Below are positions 16,857-26,522 of a stretch of 64,000 nt of DNA, piece after piece. Under the pieces are notes generated by a model. The model saw nothing but the letters and a program-made list of their open reading frames with translations, ran no database searches and was not told the origin of the DNA. Within the stretch, counting starts at the first letter, position 1. Every line of letters begins with the position of its first letter. The stretch comes from CAYJFG01 sp964369405. Lineage in GTDB: Bacteria; Bacillota; Clostridia; Oscillospirales; Acutalibacteraceae. The stretch is from contig CAYJGB010000008.1 of NCBI GenBank assembly GCA_964369405.1, positions 21,167 through 85,166 of the forward strand, read 5' to 3'. The translations under genes and the position numbers were made by a program.

Positions 16857-17954
16857 ATGAATTTTATGGAGTATGTAGAAAACGCAGTTAAAAAAGGTGC
16901 ATCAGATATCCATTTAGCAACGGGGAATTATCCAGCAGTTAGAATAAATGGACAAATCATCTTTGATAAAGAGTCAGATGTCTTAAAAGATGATGATGTA
17001 TTAGAATGTATACAAACTGTTTTTTCTAAAAATGACTATGAAAAATATTTAGATACTGGAGATGTAGACGGAGCTATTTCGTTGAGTGAAAATGGAAGAT
17101 TTAGACTTAATGCATTTAGACAAAGAAATGGCTCATCACTAGTAATGCGTATAATTAATGCTCAAGTACCAGAGCTAAGAATGTTAAACTTGCCAAGAGC
17201 TGTAGAAAACGTGTTAAAATTAAAAGAGGGTTTGGTTCTTGTAACAGGTCCAACAGGTAGTGGTAAATCAACTACATTGGCAGCATTAATTAACGAAATA
17301 AACAAATATACAGAACAACATATAATAACTATCGAAGACCCAGTTGAGTATATACATACACCTAAAAAATGCATAATTAATCAAAGAGAAGTAGGCGAAG
17401 ATAGTAAAACATATGAAGCAGCCCTAAGAGCTGTTTTACGTGAAGACCCTGATGTAATTCTTATGGGAGAGATTAGAGATTTTGAGTCTATGTCAATTGC
17501 ATTATCAGCAGCAGAAACAGGACACTTAGTATTTTCTACACTACATACGGAGGGGGCCGCAAAATCTATAGATAGACTTATAGATATGTATCCAGTTGAC
17601 AGACAACAACAAGCATTAGGGCAGTTATCTACAACGTTAAAAGCAGTAATATCACAAAGATTGCTTCCGAGAAACGATGTTAAGGGTAGAATTGGTGCAT
17701 TTGAAATTATGTTTGTTAATTCAGCTATATCAAATTTAATCAGAGAAAATAAAATAGCTCAAATGGATCAAATTATACAACTTAATAAAAGTGCAGGTAT
17801 GATAACACATAATGAAAGTGTTAAGAATTTACTTGAAGCAGGTTTTATATCAAAAGAAACAGCAGATAAATACACATATACAGTAACTGATTCAGATAAT
17901 AAACAAAACACTGGTAACTCAGGTTATAACAACCAAATGAATAGAAAATATTGA
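16857..17954 (+). CDS. pilT: Type IV pilus retraction ATPase
   Basis: The 365 residues show the PilT pattern: short N-terminal PAS-like domain starting with KKGASDIHLATG, Walker A GPTGSGKST, Walker B PDVILMGEIRD, and the C-terminal retraction signature SNLIRENKIAQM that corresponds to AIRNLIRE. It lacks the MshEN domain and zinc motif of PilB. It suggests that these pili retract, supporting twitching, DNA uptake or adhesion. AGGAG precedes the ATG, 26 bases after pilB. Confidence 0.95.
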   Translation: MNFMEYVENAVKKGASDIHLATGNYPAVRINGQIIFDKESDVLKDDDVLECIQTVFSKNDYEKYLDTGDVDGAISLSENGRFRLNAFRQRNGSSLVMRIINAQVPELRMLNLPRAVENVLKLKEGLVLVTGPTGSGKSTTLAALINEINKYTEQHIITIEDPVEYIHTPKKCIINQREVGEDSKTYEAALRAVLREDPDVILMGEIRDFESMSIALSAAETGHLVFSTLHTEGAAKSIDRLIDMYPVDRQQQALGQLSTTLKAVISQRLLPRNDVKGRIGAFEIMFVNSAISNLIRENKIAQMDQIIQLNKSAGMITHNESVKNLLEAGFISKETADKYTYTVTDSDNKQNTGNSGYNNQMNRKY

Positions 17955-17984
17955 TAAATATTACAATAAAGAGGTGACGTAGAA

Positions 17985-19235
17985 TTGACATATACTTATG
18001 TAGCTGTAAATGACAAAAACAAAAAGTATAAAAACGAAATGGCTGCAGAAACAAAAGAAGAAGTCCGTAGACTACTTAAAGAACGTGGGCTGACAGCGCT
18101 TATTATCGAAGAGAAAAAAGATGCTGTAACAGAAAACAGTCAAAAAAGCATATGGCAAAGGGATTTAAATGTAAAAGATATCCACGAGGTAAAAATACCA
18201 AAGAAAAAAATACTTGCCATGTCTCAACAGATGTCTATTATGATGAAAGCAGGACTTAATCTATCTAAAGCTATGGAAATTTTGATAGAAACAGAAAAAC
18301 ATAAACAGCTTAAAGAGATATTAGAGCTTGTAAATAAAGACTTATACAATGGTGTTACGTTGTCAGTTGCAATGAGTAAGTTTGTTGCATTCCCACCACT
18401 TTTAGTAAATATTGTTCAAGCCGGTGAAGCAAACGGTAGACTAGATACATCTTTTGAGCAAGTTGCTTTAATTTTAGAAAAAGAACTTAACTTAACTGGT
18501 AAAGTAAAAAGTGCATTGATTTATCCTTGTGTTTTGATAGTTGCAACTATTGCCGTTGTAATTATTATATCTACAGTTGTAGTTCCCCAGTTTAAAGCAG
18601 TTTTTGAAAGTTTTGACCAAGAATTACCTGCTGTATCACAATTTGTTTTTACAGCCTCTGATTTGTTCTTAGCATATTGGTATATATTTGTAGCAGTATT
18701 AGCAATTGTAGTAATTAGCATTAGATTTGCTTTTATGAAAAATGATAACTTAGCTATGTGGTGGGCAGAGAAAAAAATGTTTTTACCAGTTATAGGTGAC
18801 GTTATAAGAATTACTTATATGGCTCGTTTCTGTAGAATGTTATCCACTATGACAGATGCTGGTGTTAGTATTCTTAGAGCATTAGAGTTATCTAGAGATG
18901 TTGTAAGTAATATATATTTAAAAGATTGCTTAAATCAAGTTATTGAAGATGTTAAAATTGGTACTCCAATCAATGTTTCAATGTCAAGATACCCAATATT
19001 CGATTCACTTATAGTATCACTTTTAAAGGCAGCAGAAGAGAGTGGACAACTTTCAGAAGCACTTAAGAGAATATCTGATACATATGAAGAAAGAGCAAAC
19101 GAATCTACAAAACGATTAACAGAGCTTATGACACCAATAATCATTATTATTATGGCGGTAGTAGTAGGTGGAATAGTAATTTCAGTAGTAGTTCCAATGT
19201 TCCAAATATACGATATGGTACTTGCAGAAACATAA
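17985..19235 (+). CDS. pilC: Type IV pilus inner-membrane platform protein
   Basis: A TTG start at 17985 lies after GAGGTGA, giving 416 residues. The protein has two T2SSF domains, each with the pattern MSQQMSIMMKAGL or MARFCRMLSTMTDAGV, and about three to four TM segments, the last at the C-terminus. PilC links the PilB/PilT motors to the growing pilin fibre. It is the last gene of the operon; no pilin gene follows it. Confidence 0.94.
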   Translation: MTYTYVAVNDKNKKYKNEMAAETKEEVRRLLKERGLTALIIEEKKDAVTENSQKSIWQRDLNVKDIHEVKIPKKKILAMSQQMSIMMKAGLNLSKAMEILIETEKHKQLKEILELVNKDLYNGVTLSVAMSKFVAFPPLLVNIVQAGEANGRLDTSFEQVALILEKELNLTGKVKSALIYPCVLIVATIAVVIIISTVVVPQFKAVFESFDQELPAVSQFVFTASDLFLAYWYIFVAVLAIVVISIRFAFMKNDNLAMWWAEKKMFLPVIGDVIRITYMARFCRMLSTMTDAGVSILRALELSRDVVSNIYLKDCLNQVIEDVKIGTPINVSMSRYPIFDSLIVSLLKAAEESGQLSEALKRISDTYEERANESTKRLTELMTPIIIIIMAVVVGGIVISVVVPMFQIYDMVLAET

Positions 19236-19282
19236 TATATGTTTAATTTTAAAAAATAATTTTATATTTATAATTATGAGTT

Positions 19283-19323
19283 ATGGGCTGTTACAAATGA
19301 TTAAAACATTTGTAACAGCCCAT
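19283..19323 (+). terminator. Perfect 17-bp hairpin at the end of the pilus operon
   Basis: ATGGGCTGTTACAAATG (19283-19299) is exactly complementary to CATTTGTAACAGCCCAT (19307-19323). It lies 48 bases after the pilC stop. No clean T run follows. Its sequence resembles the hairpins at 43796-43835, 285-324 and 63670-63711. Confidence 0.65.
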
Positions 19324-19401
19324 ACAGGTTTTATTGTACTTTAATCTATAGTAATATAAAATTTTACTCGATTTTTTATCACACTCTAATCGTTGCAACA
19401 T

Positions 19402-19472
19402 AAAAGTTTTACTCAATTTTTTTCAAAAAATTGTGGTGTTTAAGGCTTTGCCTCAAGGTCTTGCCCTTGACA
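19402..19472 (+). repeat. Dispersed repeat family R1, copy 2
   Basis: The stretch begins AAAAGTTTTACTCAATTT and ends with a hairpin-like GCCTCAAGGTCTTGCCCTTGA. It matches 43865-43936 over nearly its full length with few differences, and more weakly the minus-strand copy at 176-254. A partial extra match to its 5' end (AAATTTTACTCGATTTTTT) lies just upstream at about 19356-19376. Confidence 0.8.
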
Positions 19473-19516
19473 TTATTTACATGAGTTTCAAAATAGAGTA
19501 AATTATATAAAAAAAA

Positions 19517-19676
19517 GTGGCTGTCGCCTTTAGAAAATTATTATACATATTATACAAGTCCGTTGTAGAGGCAAAATCCATTTTCGCCCGAAATTCTTTA
19601 AATTCAAAAAAAATCGGGAGCATATGGAATGCTCCCTACAAATACTTGTTAATATTAACTTTAGTGCGACAGCCAC
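19517..19676. repeat. Nested inverted-repeat element R2, copy 2
   Basis: GTGGCTGTCGC (19517-19527) and GCGACAGCCAC (19666-19676) are perfect 11-bp terminal inverted repeats. Inside, ACAAGT and TTGTAG (19554-19568) pair with CTACAA and ACTTGT (19636-19649), and GGGAGCAT pairs with ATGCTCCC. It matches copy 1 at 7257-7401 part for part but carries about 15 extra bases in the middle. It lies between the convergent pilus operon and glyS. No convincing target duplication is visible. Confidence 0.82.
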
Positions 19677-19707
19677 GTACAGATTTTTGTTATCATATAG
19701 AATATAC

Positions 19708-21081
19708 TTAAAATTCCATTTTTGAATTGATGTACTCTACTAATTTATCAATAGATATTCTCTCTTGTTTCATAGTATCTCTATCTCGTATTGTTACACA
19801 GTTATCTTCCATACTGTCAAAGTCGTATGTTATACAGAATGGTGTGCCGATTTCATCTTGTCGGCGATATCTTTTACCTATTGAACCAGCATCATCATAT
19901 TCAACCATAAAATGATTTGCAAGCATTGCATATACTTCATCAGCTTTTTCAGATAGTTTTTTTGATAGTGGTAATATAGCTGCTTTATATGGTGCTAGTG
20001 CCGGATGTAATCTTAACACTACTCTTGTATCTTTTTCATCAATAACTTCTTCGTCGTATGCATCACATAAAAATGCTAATGCTACTCTGTCTGCGCCTAA
20101 TGATGGTTCAATAACATACGGTATGTATTTGCTGTTGTCTGTAGGGTCAAAATATTCTAAGCTCTTTGTGCTGTGTGTTTGATGTTGCATTAAATCATAG
20201 TCGGTTCTATCTGCTATGCCCCATAACTCTCCCCAACCAAATGGGAATAAAAACTCTATATCTGTAGTTGCTTTCGAGTAAAATGCTAATTCCTCTGCTG
20301 CATGGTCCCTCATTCTTATGTTTTCTTTCTTTAAACCTAGATTTAATAAAAAGTTTTCGCAATAATCTTTCCAATAATAAAACCACTCTAAGTCAGTTCC
20401 AGGTTTACAGAAAAATTCCAGCTCCATTTGTTCAAATTCTCTAGTTCTAAATACAAAGTTACCTGGTGTTATTTCGTTTCTAAATGACTTACCTATTTGT
20501 GCAACTCCAAAAGGTACTTTTTTTCTTGTAGTTCTTTGAATATTTGCAAAGTTTACAAATATTCCTTGTGCAGTTTCTGGACGCAAATAAATTTCGTTTT
20601 TTGCATCTTCAGTAACTCCTTGGAATGTTTTGAACATAAGATTAAATTTTCTTATATCTGTAAAATTTTTGCTATCGCATTTAGGACAACTTATGTTGTT
20701 TTCTGCAATAAATTCACTCATTTGCTCTAATGTCATATTATTAGGGTCTGTTCCAAACTCTTCTATTAAAGTATCTGCTCTGTGACGAGTTTTACAATCT
20801 TTACAATCCATTAACGGGTCTGAAAAACCTCCAACGTGACCAGATGCTACCCACACTTGAGGATTCATTAATATAGCACAATCAAGACCTACATTATATT
20901 TACTTTGCTGAACAAACTTTTTAAGCCATGCTTTTTTAACATTGTTTTTAAACTCAACTCCTAAAGGACCGTAATCCCAAGAGTTAGAAAGCCCCCCATA
21001 TATCTCAGAACCGGAAAAAACATAGCCTCTGTTTTTACATAGCGAAACTATCTTCTCCATAGTTTTTTTATTGTTATCCAT
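19708..21081 (-). CDS. glyS: Glycyl-tRNA synthetase, single-chain type
   Basis: The frame is open to 21189, but the upstream part is not conserved in character; a GAAGGGAA site and the sequence [12 protein letters not shown] place the start at 21081, giving 457 residues. Class II motifs are clear: [15 protein letters not shown] and [14 protein letters not shown], with PETAQGIF before them, and the C-terminal anticodon domain. Two CxxC pairs (CKDC, CPKC) form the insertion zinc site. This is the dimeric archaeal/eukaryotic-like form common in low-GC Gram-positives. The short leader leaves no room for a T-box. Confidence 0.96.
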   Translation of the reverse strand: MDNNKKTMEKIVSLCKNRGYVFSGSEIYGGLSNSWDYGPLGVEFKNNVKKAWLKKFVQQSKYNVGLDCAILMNPQVWVASGHVGGFSDPLMDCKDCKTRHRADTLIEEFGTDPNNMTLEQMSEFIAENNISCPKCDSKNFTDIRKFNLMFKTFQGVTEDAKNEIYLRPETAQGIFVNFANIQRTTRKKVPFGVAQIGKSFRNEITPGNFVFRTREFEQMELEFFCKPGTDLEWFYYWKDYCENFLLNLGLKKENIRMRDHAAEELAFYSKATTDIEFLFPFGWGELWGIADRTDYDLMQHQTHSTKSLEYFDPTDNSKYIPYVIEPSLGADRVALAFLCDAYDEEVIDEKDTRVVLRLHPALAPYKAAILPLSKKLSEKADEVYAMLANHFMVEYDDAGSIGKRYRRQDEIGTPFCITYDFDSMEDNCVTIRDRDTMKQERISIDKLVEYINSKMEF

Positions 21082-21127
21082 AATATTGTTTCCCTTCATA
21101 AAAAATATAGTTTTTCTTACTATTAAT

Positions 21128-21156
21128 ATTTTAATAATAAAAAAAGTTAATGTCAA
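21128..21156 (-). promoter_or_regulatory. Promoter of glyS
   Basis: On the minus strand TTGACA is followed after 17 bases by TAAAAT. The leader would be only about 40 bases long, which excludes a T-box riboswitch. Confidence 0.75.
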
Positions 21157-21356
21157 GTTATAAAAGCCGAAAATCAGATATAACAGCAAGATAATTAAAA
21201 AAAATACAATATTTTATGCAAAATGCAAGTAAGAAAAATATTTGCTTGCTCTTTTGAGGAGTATTACATAAATAGTAAAGCAAAAGCAATAAAAATACTT
21301 AAAAAAGTTTGGTGTAAATGACATACAAAATATGGGTACTTATTGATGTATTTTTG

Positions 21357-21385
21357 TTGCATTTATGCTTGTTTCTTTGTATAAT
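21357..21385 (+). promoter_or_regulatory. Promoter of the scaffoldin gene
   Basis: TTGCAT (21357-21362) and TATAAT (21380-21385) are separated by 17 bases. The resulting leader is about 95 bases long. Between glyS and the scaffoldin (about 400 bases) nothing else is visible apart from the two promoters and the leader hairpin. Confidence 0.75.
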
Positions 21386-21414
21386 TATTAGTAGGTAGAA
21401 ATGCGTACCATATA

Positions 21415-21451
21415 CACTAAATTTCAAATTTAACTTTTAAGTTATTTAGTG
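21415..21451 (+). promoter_or_regulatory. Leader hairpin of the scaffoldin mRNA
   Basis: CACTAAAT (21415-21422) pairs with ATTTAGTG (21444-21451), with AACTT/AAGTT pairing inside. It lies within the predicted leader, about 40 bases before the start codon, and does not include the ribosome binding site AAAGGAT. It may stabilise the transcript. Confidence 0.45.
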
Positions 21452-21488
21452 TGAAGTAGGACTTGAAATAAAGAAAGGATGAAAAAAA

Positions 21489-24302
21489 ATGGTAAAAAGC
21501 ACAAAGAGTTTAGTTGCGGTTACTCTAGTATTTATGTTAATCATAGGTATGTTGAGTGTTGGCTCTATAGGAGCAGCTGCTACTACAACTGAAAATCAAA
21601 CAACTAGCAGTACAATCGTTTACGGAGATGTAACAGGTGATGGAAGAATAAGTCTTTCAGATTTATTAGAGATTAGAAAGTATACAGCACGTTTAGTTAC
21701 TTTCTCTGATGCACAAATCGCGGCGGCTGATGTATCAGCAGATGGAAGAATCAACATAAGTGATGCGTACTATATGTATGCATATATCGGAAGACAAATT
21801 TCTGAGTTCCCAGCAGACACAAAACCAACTGAACCTCCAACAACAACACAACCAACTGAACCTCCAACAACAACACAACCAACAACATGTGCAGGTGCAA
21901 CAGTTAATGGTGAAGATGCTTGCGTTGGTGACCAAGTTACTTTCACAGTAAAACTTAAAACTCCTACATTAGTAGCAGCGATTGATGCAAATGTAACTTA
22001 CACAGGCAGTGTATTAAAATTTGCTCAATCAACATTAGATGCTCCAAAATCAGAAATATTACCTATACTATCTAAAAATGGTTCTTCTGATTATAACTTT
22101 GAGCCAATAACAGGAGAAGATGCATTCTACTTTAATGCAGCAGATGCTTCTAACTTATATTCATTTGTTGAAGATAATTCAGTATTAGTTACATTAACTT
22201 TTGATGTAATTGCTCAAGGAAATGCAAACATAGACTTTAATATGACTCAAATAATTTCTGACAATATGGATTCACAAGGTATATTTGAGCCAATTACTGA
22301 TTATGAAATAATTGAAGAAACAGTTGTTAAACATAATCCAGTAGCACCAACAGACCCACAACCAACAGACCCACAACCAACAGACCCACAACCAACAGAC
22401 CCACAACCAACAGTTCCAGCTCAAACTGCTACCGTTAACGGTAAAACAGCACAAGTTGGTGACACAGTAACTTACACTGCATACTTAGATACACCTGTTA
22501 CATTAGCAGGTTTAAGTGCAAAAGTTAATTTTACAGGTAGCGTGCTACAATATTCAAATGATTCATTACAAGCAAGTAATGCAACAATTGCTCCTATAGC
22601 AGGTGCATCAGGCTCATTTGTAAAAAACTTTTACCCAACATCTGGCACAGGATTTTTATTTAATGCAGCAGATGCAGGTGGTTCAGGTTATAACTTTAAT
22701 GGTAGCGATAAAGTTTTAGTAACATTAACATTTAATGTTGTTGCTGCTGGAAATGCTACTATATCTCTAGATATGCAAGAAATTTATGGCACATCAGCTG
22801 GTTATCCTACAGTTACAGATTACGAAGTTAAGGAAGTTGTTACAGTTAACGGAAGTCCTGTTGAACCAACAGACCCACAACCAACAGTTCCAGGAAAAGC
22901 AACAGTTAACGGAAATGATGCTAACGTTGGTGATAAAGTAACTTATACAGCATACTTAGATTCAGCTCAATTAGTTGGTGGTATAGATGCTAAAGTAACT
23001 TACACAAACGGCATATTAAAATATGATAGTGCTACACTATCTGCAACAAACTCACAAATTTCACCAGTGCTTTCATCAAGCACTGGTCAGTATGTTTCTA
23101 ACTTCTATCCAAGCAATGGAGAAAGTGCATTTTATTTTAATGCAGTTAATTCAGAAGCAGGATATAATTTTAATGGCTCAAATAAAGTTTTAGTAACTTT
23201 AACTTTTGATGTTATATCAGCTGGAACAGCTAATATAGACACAATAGTAAACACAATATTAAGCACAGAAAAAGGTTCTAACGGAGCATTTACTCCAATT
23301 ACAAATTATACATTAGTTGATTCAGTATCAATTAACGGTTCTGTAGCACCAACTGACCCACCTACAACACCAACAACAGCACCTACAACACCTACTGTTC
23401 CAGGCTCAGTAGCAACTGTTAATGGTAAGACTGTAAATGTTGGCGACACAGTTACTTATACTGTAAACTTAAGCTCTAACCAAACTATTACAGGAATAGA
23501 TGCTAAAGTTAACTATACTAACGGTATTTTAAAAATATCTAATTCAACTTTAAATGCAAGTGCTGCTACATTATTCCCAACTATTAGTAGTGCAGACCCT
23601 GTTTACAATTTCACTCCAAATACTGGTGAATCAGCTGTATACTTTAACGTAGCTAATGTAGACGGATTTAACTTTACTAGTAATCCAGTTTTAGTAACAT
23701 TAACTTTTGATGTTGTTGCTGCTGGCAATGCAACAATCTCTAATACTATTAATCAATTAATTGGACCTAAAGATGCACAAGGTAATTTTACAGAAGCAAC
23801 AGGTAATACTAGCGAAACTTTAACAGTTAATGGCGAAGTTCCTCCAGTAGAAAACAAAGCTATAATAAATGGTAAAGAAGTAGCAGTAGGCGAGCAAGTA
23901 GAATATACACTAACTTTAGATAGTGATAATGTTATAGTAGGTATTGGTGGCTTTATTGAATATACAAGTGGTGTTTTAGCTGTTTCTGATACAAGCTTAA
24001 ATGCAACTAATGCTCAATTATTCCCAGTTTTATCTCAACATGGTGCACTAAGCTACAACTTTAACCCAATTGCAGACCCTAAAAACAGAATGTACATTAG
24101 TTTTGCAGACGCAACACAAGGTTTTGACTTTACAGGCGGACAAGTAGTGGTTAAAGTAGTATTTGATGTTGTATCAGCAGGAACAGGAACAATAAGCGAA
24201 AATATTGACGAACTATTAAAATATCAACCAGTAGCTGGTCAATTAAACGAGCAACTACAACCAAGTGAATATACATTTATTGAAACTGTAAATGCTATCT
24301 AA
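21489..24302 (+). CDS. Secreted scaffoldin-like protein: N-terminal dockerin and five cohesin-like modules
   Basis: The 937 residues begin with a signal peptide (to about 31). A type I dockerin follows at 45-103, with two calcium loops, DVTGDGRISLSD and DVSADGRINISD. After Pro/Thr linkers (TEPPTTTQ, TDPQPTDPQP) come five similar modules at about 136-285, 313-455, 469-616, 641-781 and 789-937. Each opens with a pattern like ATVNGKxxxVGDxVTYT and contains xxAKVxYTNGxLK and VLVTLTFDVxxAG, consistent with cohesins. No sortase signal or S-layer domain is present, so it would be held by its dockerin in a larger cohesin-bearing anchor. The cohesin call is from pattern memory; the dockerin is clear. 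Confidence 0.82.
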   Translation: MVKSTKSLVAVTLVFMLIIGMLSVGSIGAAATTTENQTTSSTIVYGDVTGDGRISLSDLLEIRKYTARLVTFSDAQIAAADVSADGRINISDAYYMYAYIGRQISEFPADTKPTEPPTTTQPTEPPTTTQPTTCAGATVNGEDACVGDQVTFTVKLKTPTLVAAIDANVTYTGSVLKFAQSTLDAPKSEILPILSKNGSSDYNFEPITGEDAFYFNAADASNLYSFVEDNSVLVTLTFDVIAQGNANIDFNMTQIISDNMDSQGIFEPITDYEIIEETVVKHNPVAPTDPQPTDPQPTDPQPTDPQPTVPAQTATVNGKTAQVGDTVTYTAYLDTPVTLAGLSAKVNFTGSVLQYSNDSLQASNATIAPIAGASGSFVKNFYPTSGTGFLFNAADAGGSGYNFNGSDKVLVTLTFNVVAAGNATISLDMQEIYGTSAGYPTVTDYEVKEVVTVNGSPVEPTDPQPTVPGKATVNGNDANVGDKVTYTAYLDSAQLVGGIDAKVTYTNGILKYDSATLSATNSQISPVLSSSTGQYVSNFYPSNGESAFYFNAVNSEAGYNFNGSNKVLVTLTFDVISAGTANIDTIVNTILSTEKGSNGAFTPITNYTLVDSVSINGSVAPTDPPTTPTTAPTTPTVPGSVATVNGKTVNVGDTVTYTVNLSSNQTITGIDAKVNYTNGILKISNSTLNASAATLFPTISSADPVYNFTPNTGESAVYFNVANVDGFNFTSNPVLVTLTFDVVAAGNATISNTINQLIGPKDAQGNFTEATGNTSETLTVNGEVPPVENKAIINGKEVAVGEQVEYTLTLDSDNVIVGIGGFIEYTSGVLAVSDTSLNATNAQLFPVLSQHGALSYNFNPIADPKNRMYISFADATQGFDFTGGQVVVKVVFDVVSAGTGTISENIDELLKYQPVAGQLNEQLQPSEYTFIETVNAI

Positions 24303-24327
24303 TTTAAGAATAAAATATTAAAAATTT

Positions 24328-24371
24328 AAGACTACTACAAATGAGATTTCTCATCTGGAGTAGTCTTTTTT
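24328..24371 (+). terminator. Intrinsic terminator of the scaffoldin gene
   Basis: AAGACTACT (24328-24336) pairs with AGTAGTCTT (24359-24367), with ATGAGA/TCTCAT pairing inside, followed by TTTTTT. It lies 25 bases after the stop. Confidence 0.92.
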
Positions 24372-24445
24372 AGTTGGGTAATTTTCAAAAGTTAAAATTC
24401 ATAGCCATTATAATCTTTAGAGTTTAAATTTGAACGTATAATACC

Positions 24446-24707
24446 TTTACAGGCGCAAAACAAGGCTTTTGAGGTGCAAATCAACTACGTTGTAGTTTAG
24501 CATATAGTTGTTATTAATGGATTAATCAGCAGAAACAAGGATAATAAGCAATAAGCAAAATATCAACTAGGTAGCTGGTCAATTAAACGAGAAACTACAA
24601 CCCACAGTAAATATACATTTATTGAACTGTAAATGCACTCTAAACTAAGAATAGTATATTAAAATATTAAAGACTACTATAAATGAGATTTCTCATCTGG
24701 AGTAGTC
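24446..24707 (+). pseudogene. Decayed copy of the last cohesin-like module and its terminator
   Basis: From about 24446 this stretch follows the order of 24105-24365, the last 65 or so codons of the scaffoldin plus its terminator, with substitutions, small indels and in-frame stops. The clearest part is 24564-24707: GTAGCTGGTCAATTAAACGA, then ATATACATTTATTGAA, then GACTACT with a loop and AGTAGTC. The terminal T run is lost. It is best explained as an old tandem duplication, or the remnant of a second cohesin gene, now non-functional. Confidence 0.82.
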
Positions 24708-24872
24708 AGCAGGGTAGGGTGATAGTTAAATTTATACGTTTATCAATAAACTAAAATCTATTAGTACAAAAAGCTTTGACAGATAATATAATTGCAAATA
24801 TACTACTATTATTAATATTTAAACAATTACGTGTTGAATTTCTAATCACTACGCAATACTTTCCAAATAAAA

Positions 24873-24923
24873 AAGCTCTTTTTAAAATAGTAGCATTAAA
24901 ATGCTAAGATTTAAAAAGAACTT
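24873..24923 (-). terminator. Terminator of the tyrosine kinase gene
   Basis: AAGCTCTTTTTAAAA (24873-24887) pairs with TTTAAAAAGAACTT (24910-24923), and TAGCAT pairs with ATGCTA inside. On the minus strand the stem ends in TTTTTT. It follows the stop of the kinase gene by 16 bases. Confidence 0.8.
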
Positions 24924-24938
24924 ATTATAAAATTTTAA

Positions 24939-25631
24939 TTAATAATCGTATTTATATACTCTTGAATATTTTGATTTTTTATTCATCTTAGTACCATTAA
25001 CAATAACACCTAATATTTTGGCATCTGCTCTATTTAACAATTCGATTGTTCTATTATACTCTGGGTACGTAGACTCACCATCTTTAATTACTATAACTAT
25101 ACCATCGCTGTTTTTTAGTAAAACTAAAGCATCTGATACTAAATTAATTGGTGGAGTATCTAATATTATATAGTCATATTGTTTTTCCAGCTCGTCTAAA
25201 ATGTTTTTCATATATTTACTTGCTAATAATTCTGATGGATTTGGTGGAATTGCACCAGAACAAATTACATCTAAATTATTAGTTTTAGTTTTTCTTATAA
25301 CCTCACTAAGTTCAACCTCTTTACTTATAACATTGGTAAGTCCTGGTACAGAACTTATCTCAAAATATCTATCTATTTTTGGTTTTCTAAGGTCACAGTC
25401 TATAATTAAAACTTTAGTTTCTACTTGTTGTGAAAAAGTAATAGCAAGATTAACAGAAGTTGTAGTTTTACCTTCTCCTTGTAATGAACTAGAAACGATT
25501 ACTTTTTTACAGCCGTCTTTTATAATAGAAAACCCTATATTTGTTCTAGCTGTTTTATATGACTCTCTTAACTGAAAATTTAATGATGTTTTATCAAATT
25601 GTTTTTTATTTGAACTTAAATTTTTATTCAC
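24939..25631 (-). CDS. CpsD/CapB-type bacterial tyrosine kinase
   Basis: The 230-residue cytoplasmic protein shows the BY-kinase motifs: Walker A SSLQGEGKTTTS, Walker A' VLIIDCDLRKP, and Walker B YIILDTPP. The C-terminus has the tyrosine cluster (YSRVYKYDY) that is autophosphorylated. Such kinases control capsule or exopolysaccharide synthesis with a CapA/Wzz-type membrane partner, here encoded 34 bases upstream. It is a separate polypeptide, as usual in Firmicutes. The rest of a capsule cluster is absent from this window. Confidence 0.92.
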   Translation of the reverse strand: MNKNLSSNKKQFDKTSLNFQLRESYKTARTNIGFSIIKDGCKKVIVSSSLQGEGKTTTSVNLAITFSQQVETKVLIIDCDLRKPKIDRYFEISSVPGLTNVISKEVELSEVIRKTKTNNLDVICSGAIPPNPSELLASKYMKNILDELEKQYDYIILDTPPINLVSDALVLLKNSDGIVIVIKDGESTYPEYNRTIELLNRADAKILGVIVNGTKMNKKSKYSRVYKYDY

Positions 25632-25665
25632 TATTATTCTCCTTTTCTAGTGATATTTAATAGAA

Positions 25666-26343
25666 TTATAATTTGTTAGTTGTGTCAGGGATATAAGCTA
25701 AAATAGGCAACTTTAATTTATCTTCTAATTCATCTTCCGATTTGATAGAAATATCTTTAAACATCATAATCAAAGCAGATATTAAACCTAGTATAAATCC
25801 TATTACACCACCAACTAGAGTATTTAGAAGCGTGTTAGGCGATATAGGACCACTTGGTAATTGTGCGGAATCAATAATTTTAAGCTCAGCGTCTTGATTG
25901 TAATTTTCGATTGCTGCTGGAGCGGTTTTTTCAACAGCGTCCGCAATTTTTTTACAATCTGCTGGACTTAAGGATACTACTGATGACTGAAAAATTTCTG
26001 TTTCGTCTAGCGCTGAAAAAGATATCATTGAAGATAATTGTTTAGCAGTGTATATATTATCTATTTCGTCCGAAACTTTACTATAAAAATCGTTTGTATC
26101 TAGTACGCCTATATACGTGTTTACAAGTCTTTGTGCATACAATAGAGCATTTACTTCATCACCAGAAGAACCACTACCTTTGACTGTAGTATCTACACAA
26201 AATTTAGTAGTAGATTGATATTTGGTATCAATAAAAAATACAGTAAAAAAATATGAACCTACTGCAAACGCTATAACAAAACAAGCTAACATGATTATCC
26301 TTTTTCTAATAATTTTTATTATATCTGATAGATATATCTCCAT
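25666..26343 (-). CDS. Wzz/CapA-type polysaccharide chain-length regulator
   Basis: The 225 residues have a TM helix at each end (about 16-37 and 175-200), an extracytoplasmic part between them, and the Pro-rich motif SGPISPNTLLN just before the second helix, typical of polysaccharide co-polymerases. The cytoplasmic tail ends EDELEDKLKLPILAYIP, the region that activates the BY-kinase partner. It is transcribed with the kinase from the promoter at 26400-26429. Confidence 0.9.
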   Translation of the reverse strand: MEIYLSDIIKIIRKRIIMLACFVIAFAVGSYFFTVFFIDTKYQSTTKFCVDTTVKGSGSSGDEVNALLYAQRLVNTYIGVLDTNDFYSKVSDEIDNIYTAKQLSSMISFSALDETEIFQSSVVSLSPADCKKIADAVEKTAPAAIENYNQDAELKIIDSAQLPSGPISPNTLLNTLVGGVIGFILGLISALIMMFKDISIKSEDELEDKLKLPILAYIPDTTNKL

Positions 26344-26399
26344 TAAACCCCATCCTATTCTTTAATTACATTTATGACAACGTATAGTCACTCTTAACT

Positions 26400-26429
26400 A
26401 TTATAATACACTTATACTGCTTTAGTCAA
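26400..26429 (-). promoter_or_regulatory. Promoter of the chain-length regulator and kinase genes
   Basis: On the minus strand TTGACT is followed after 18 bases by TATAAT, about 55 bases before the start codon. This suggests the pair is transcribed separately from the nucleotidyltransferase gene upstream. Confidence 0.7.
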
Positions 26430-26522
26430 TTAAAAAATACATTTTATTTATTTTTTTGATAAAGACAGCTACACAGAAGTAGAAATAATTAGCAGTTTGA
26501 TTGTTTATTTGAAAGATTGTAC

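Noticed and set aside
21157..21488. T-box or other riboswitch upstream of glyS or the scaffoldin
   Set aside because: The glyS leader is only about 40 bases, and the scaffoldin leader has a simple hairpin without conserved riboswitch motifs.
21830..22410. CRISPR-like short repeats
   Set aside because: The repeats are in-frame codons for Thr-Asp-Pro-Gln-Pro linkers without spacers.
21735..22454. Minus-strand Cys/Trp-rich frames opposite the Pro/Thr linkers of the scaffoldin
   Set aside because: They are the antisense reading of the ACNCAACC-type linker repeats, not genes.
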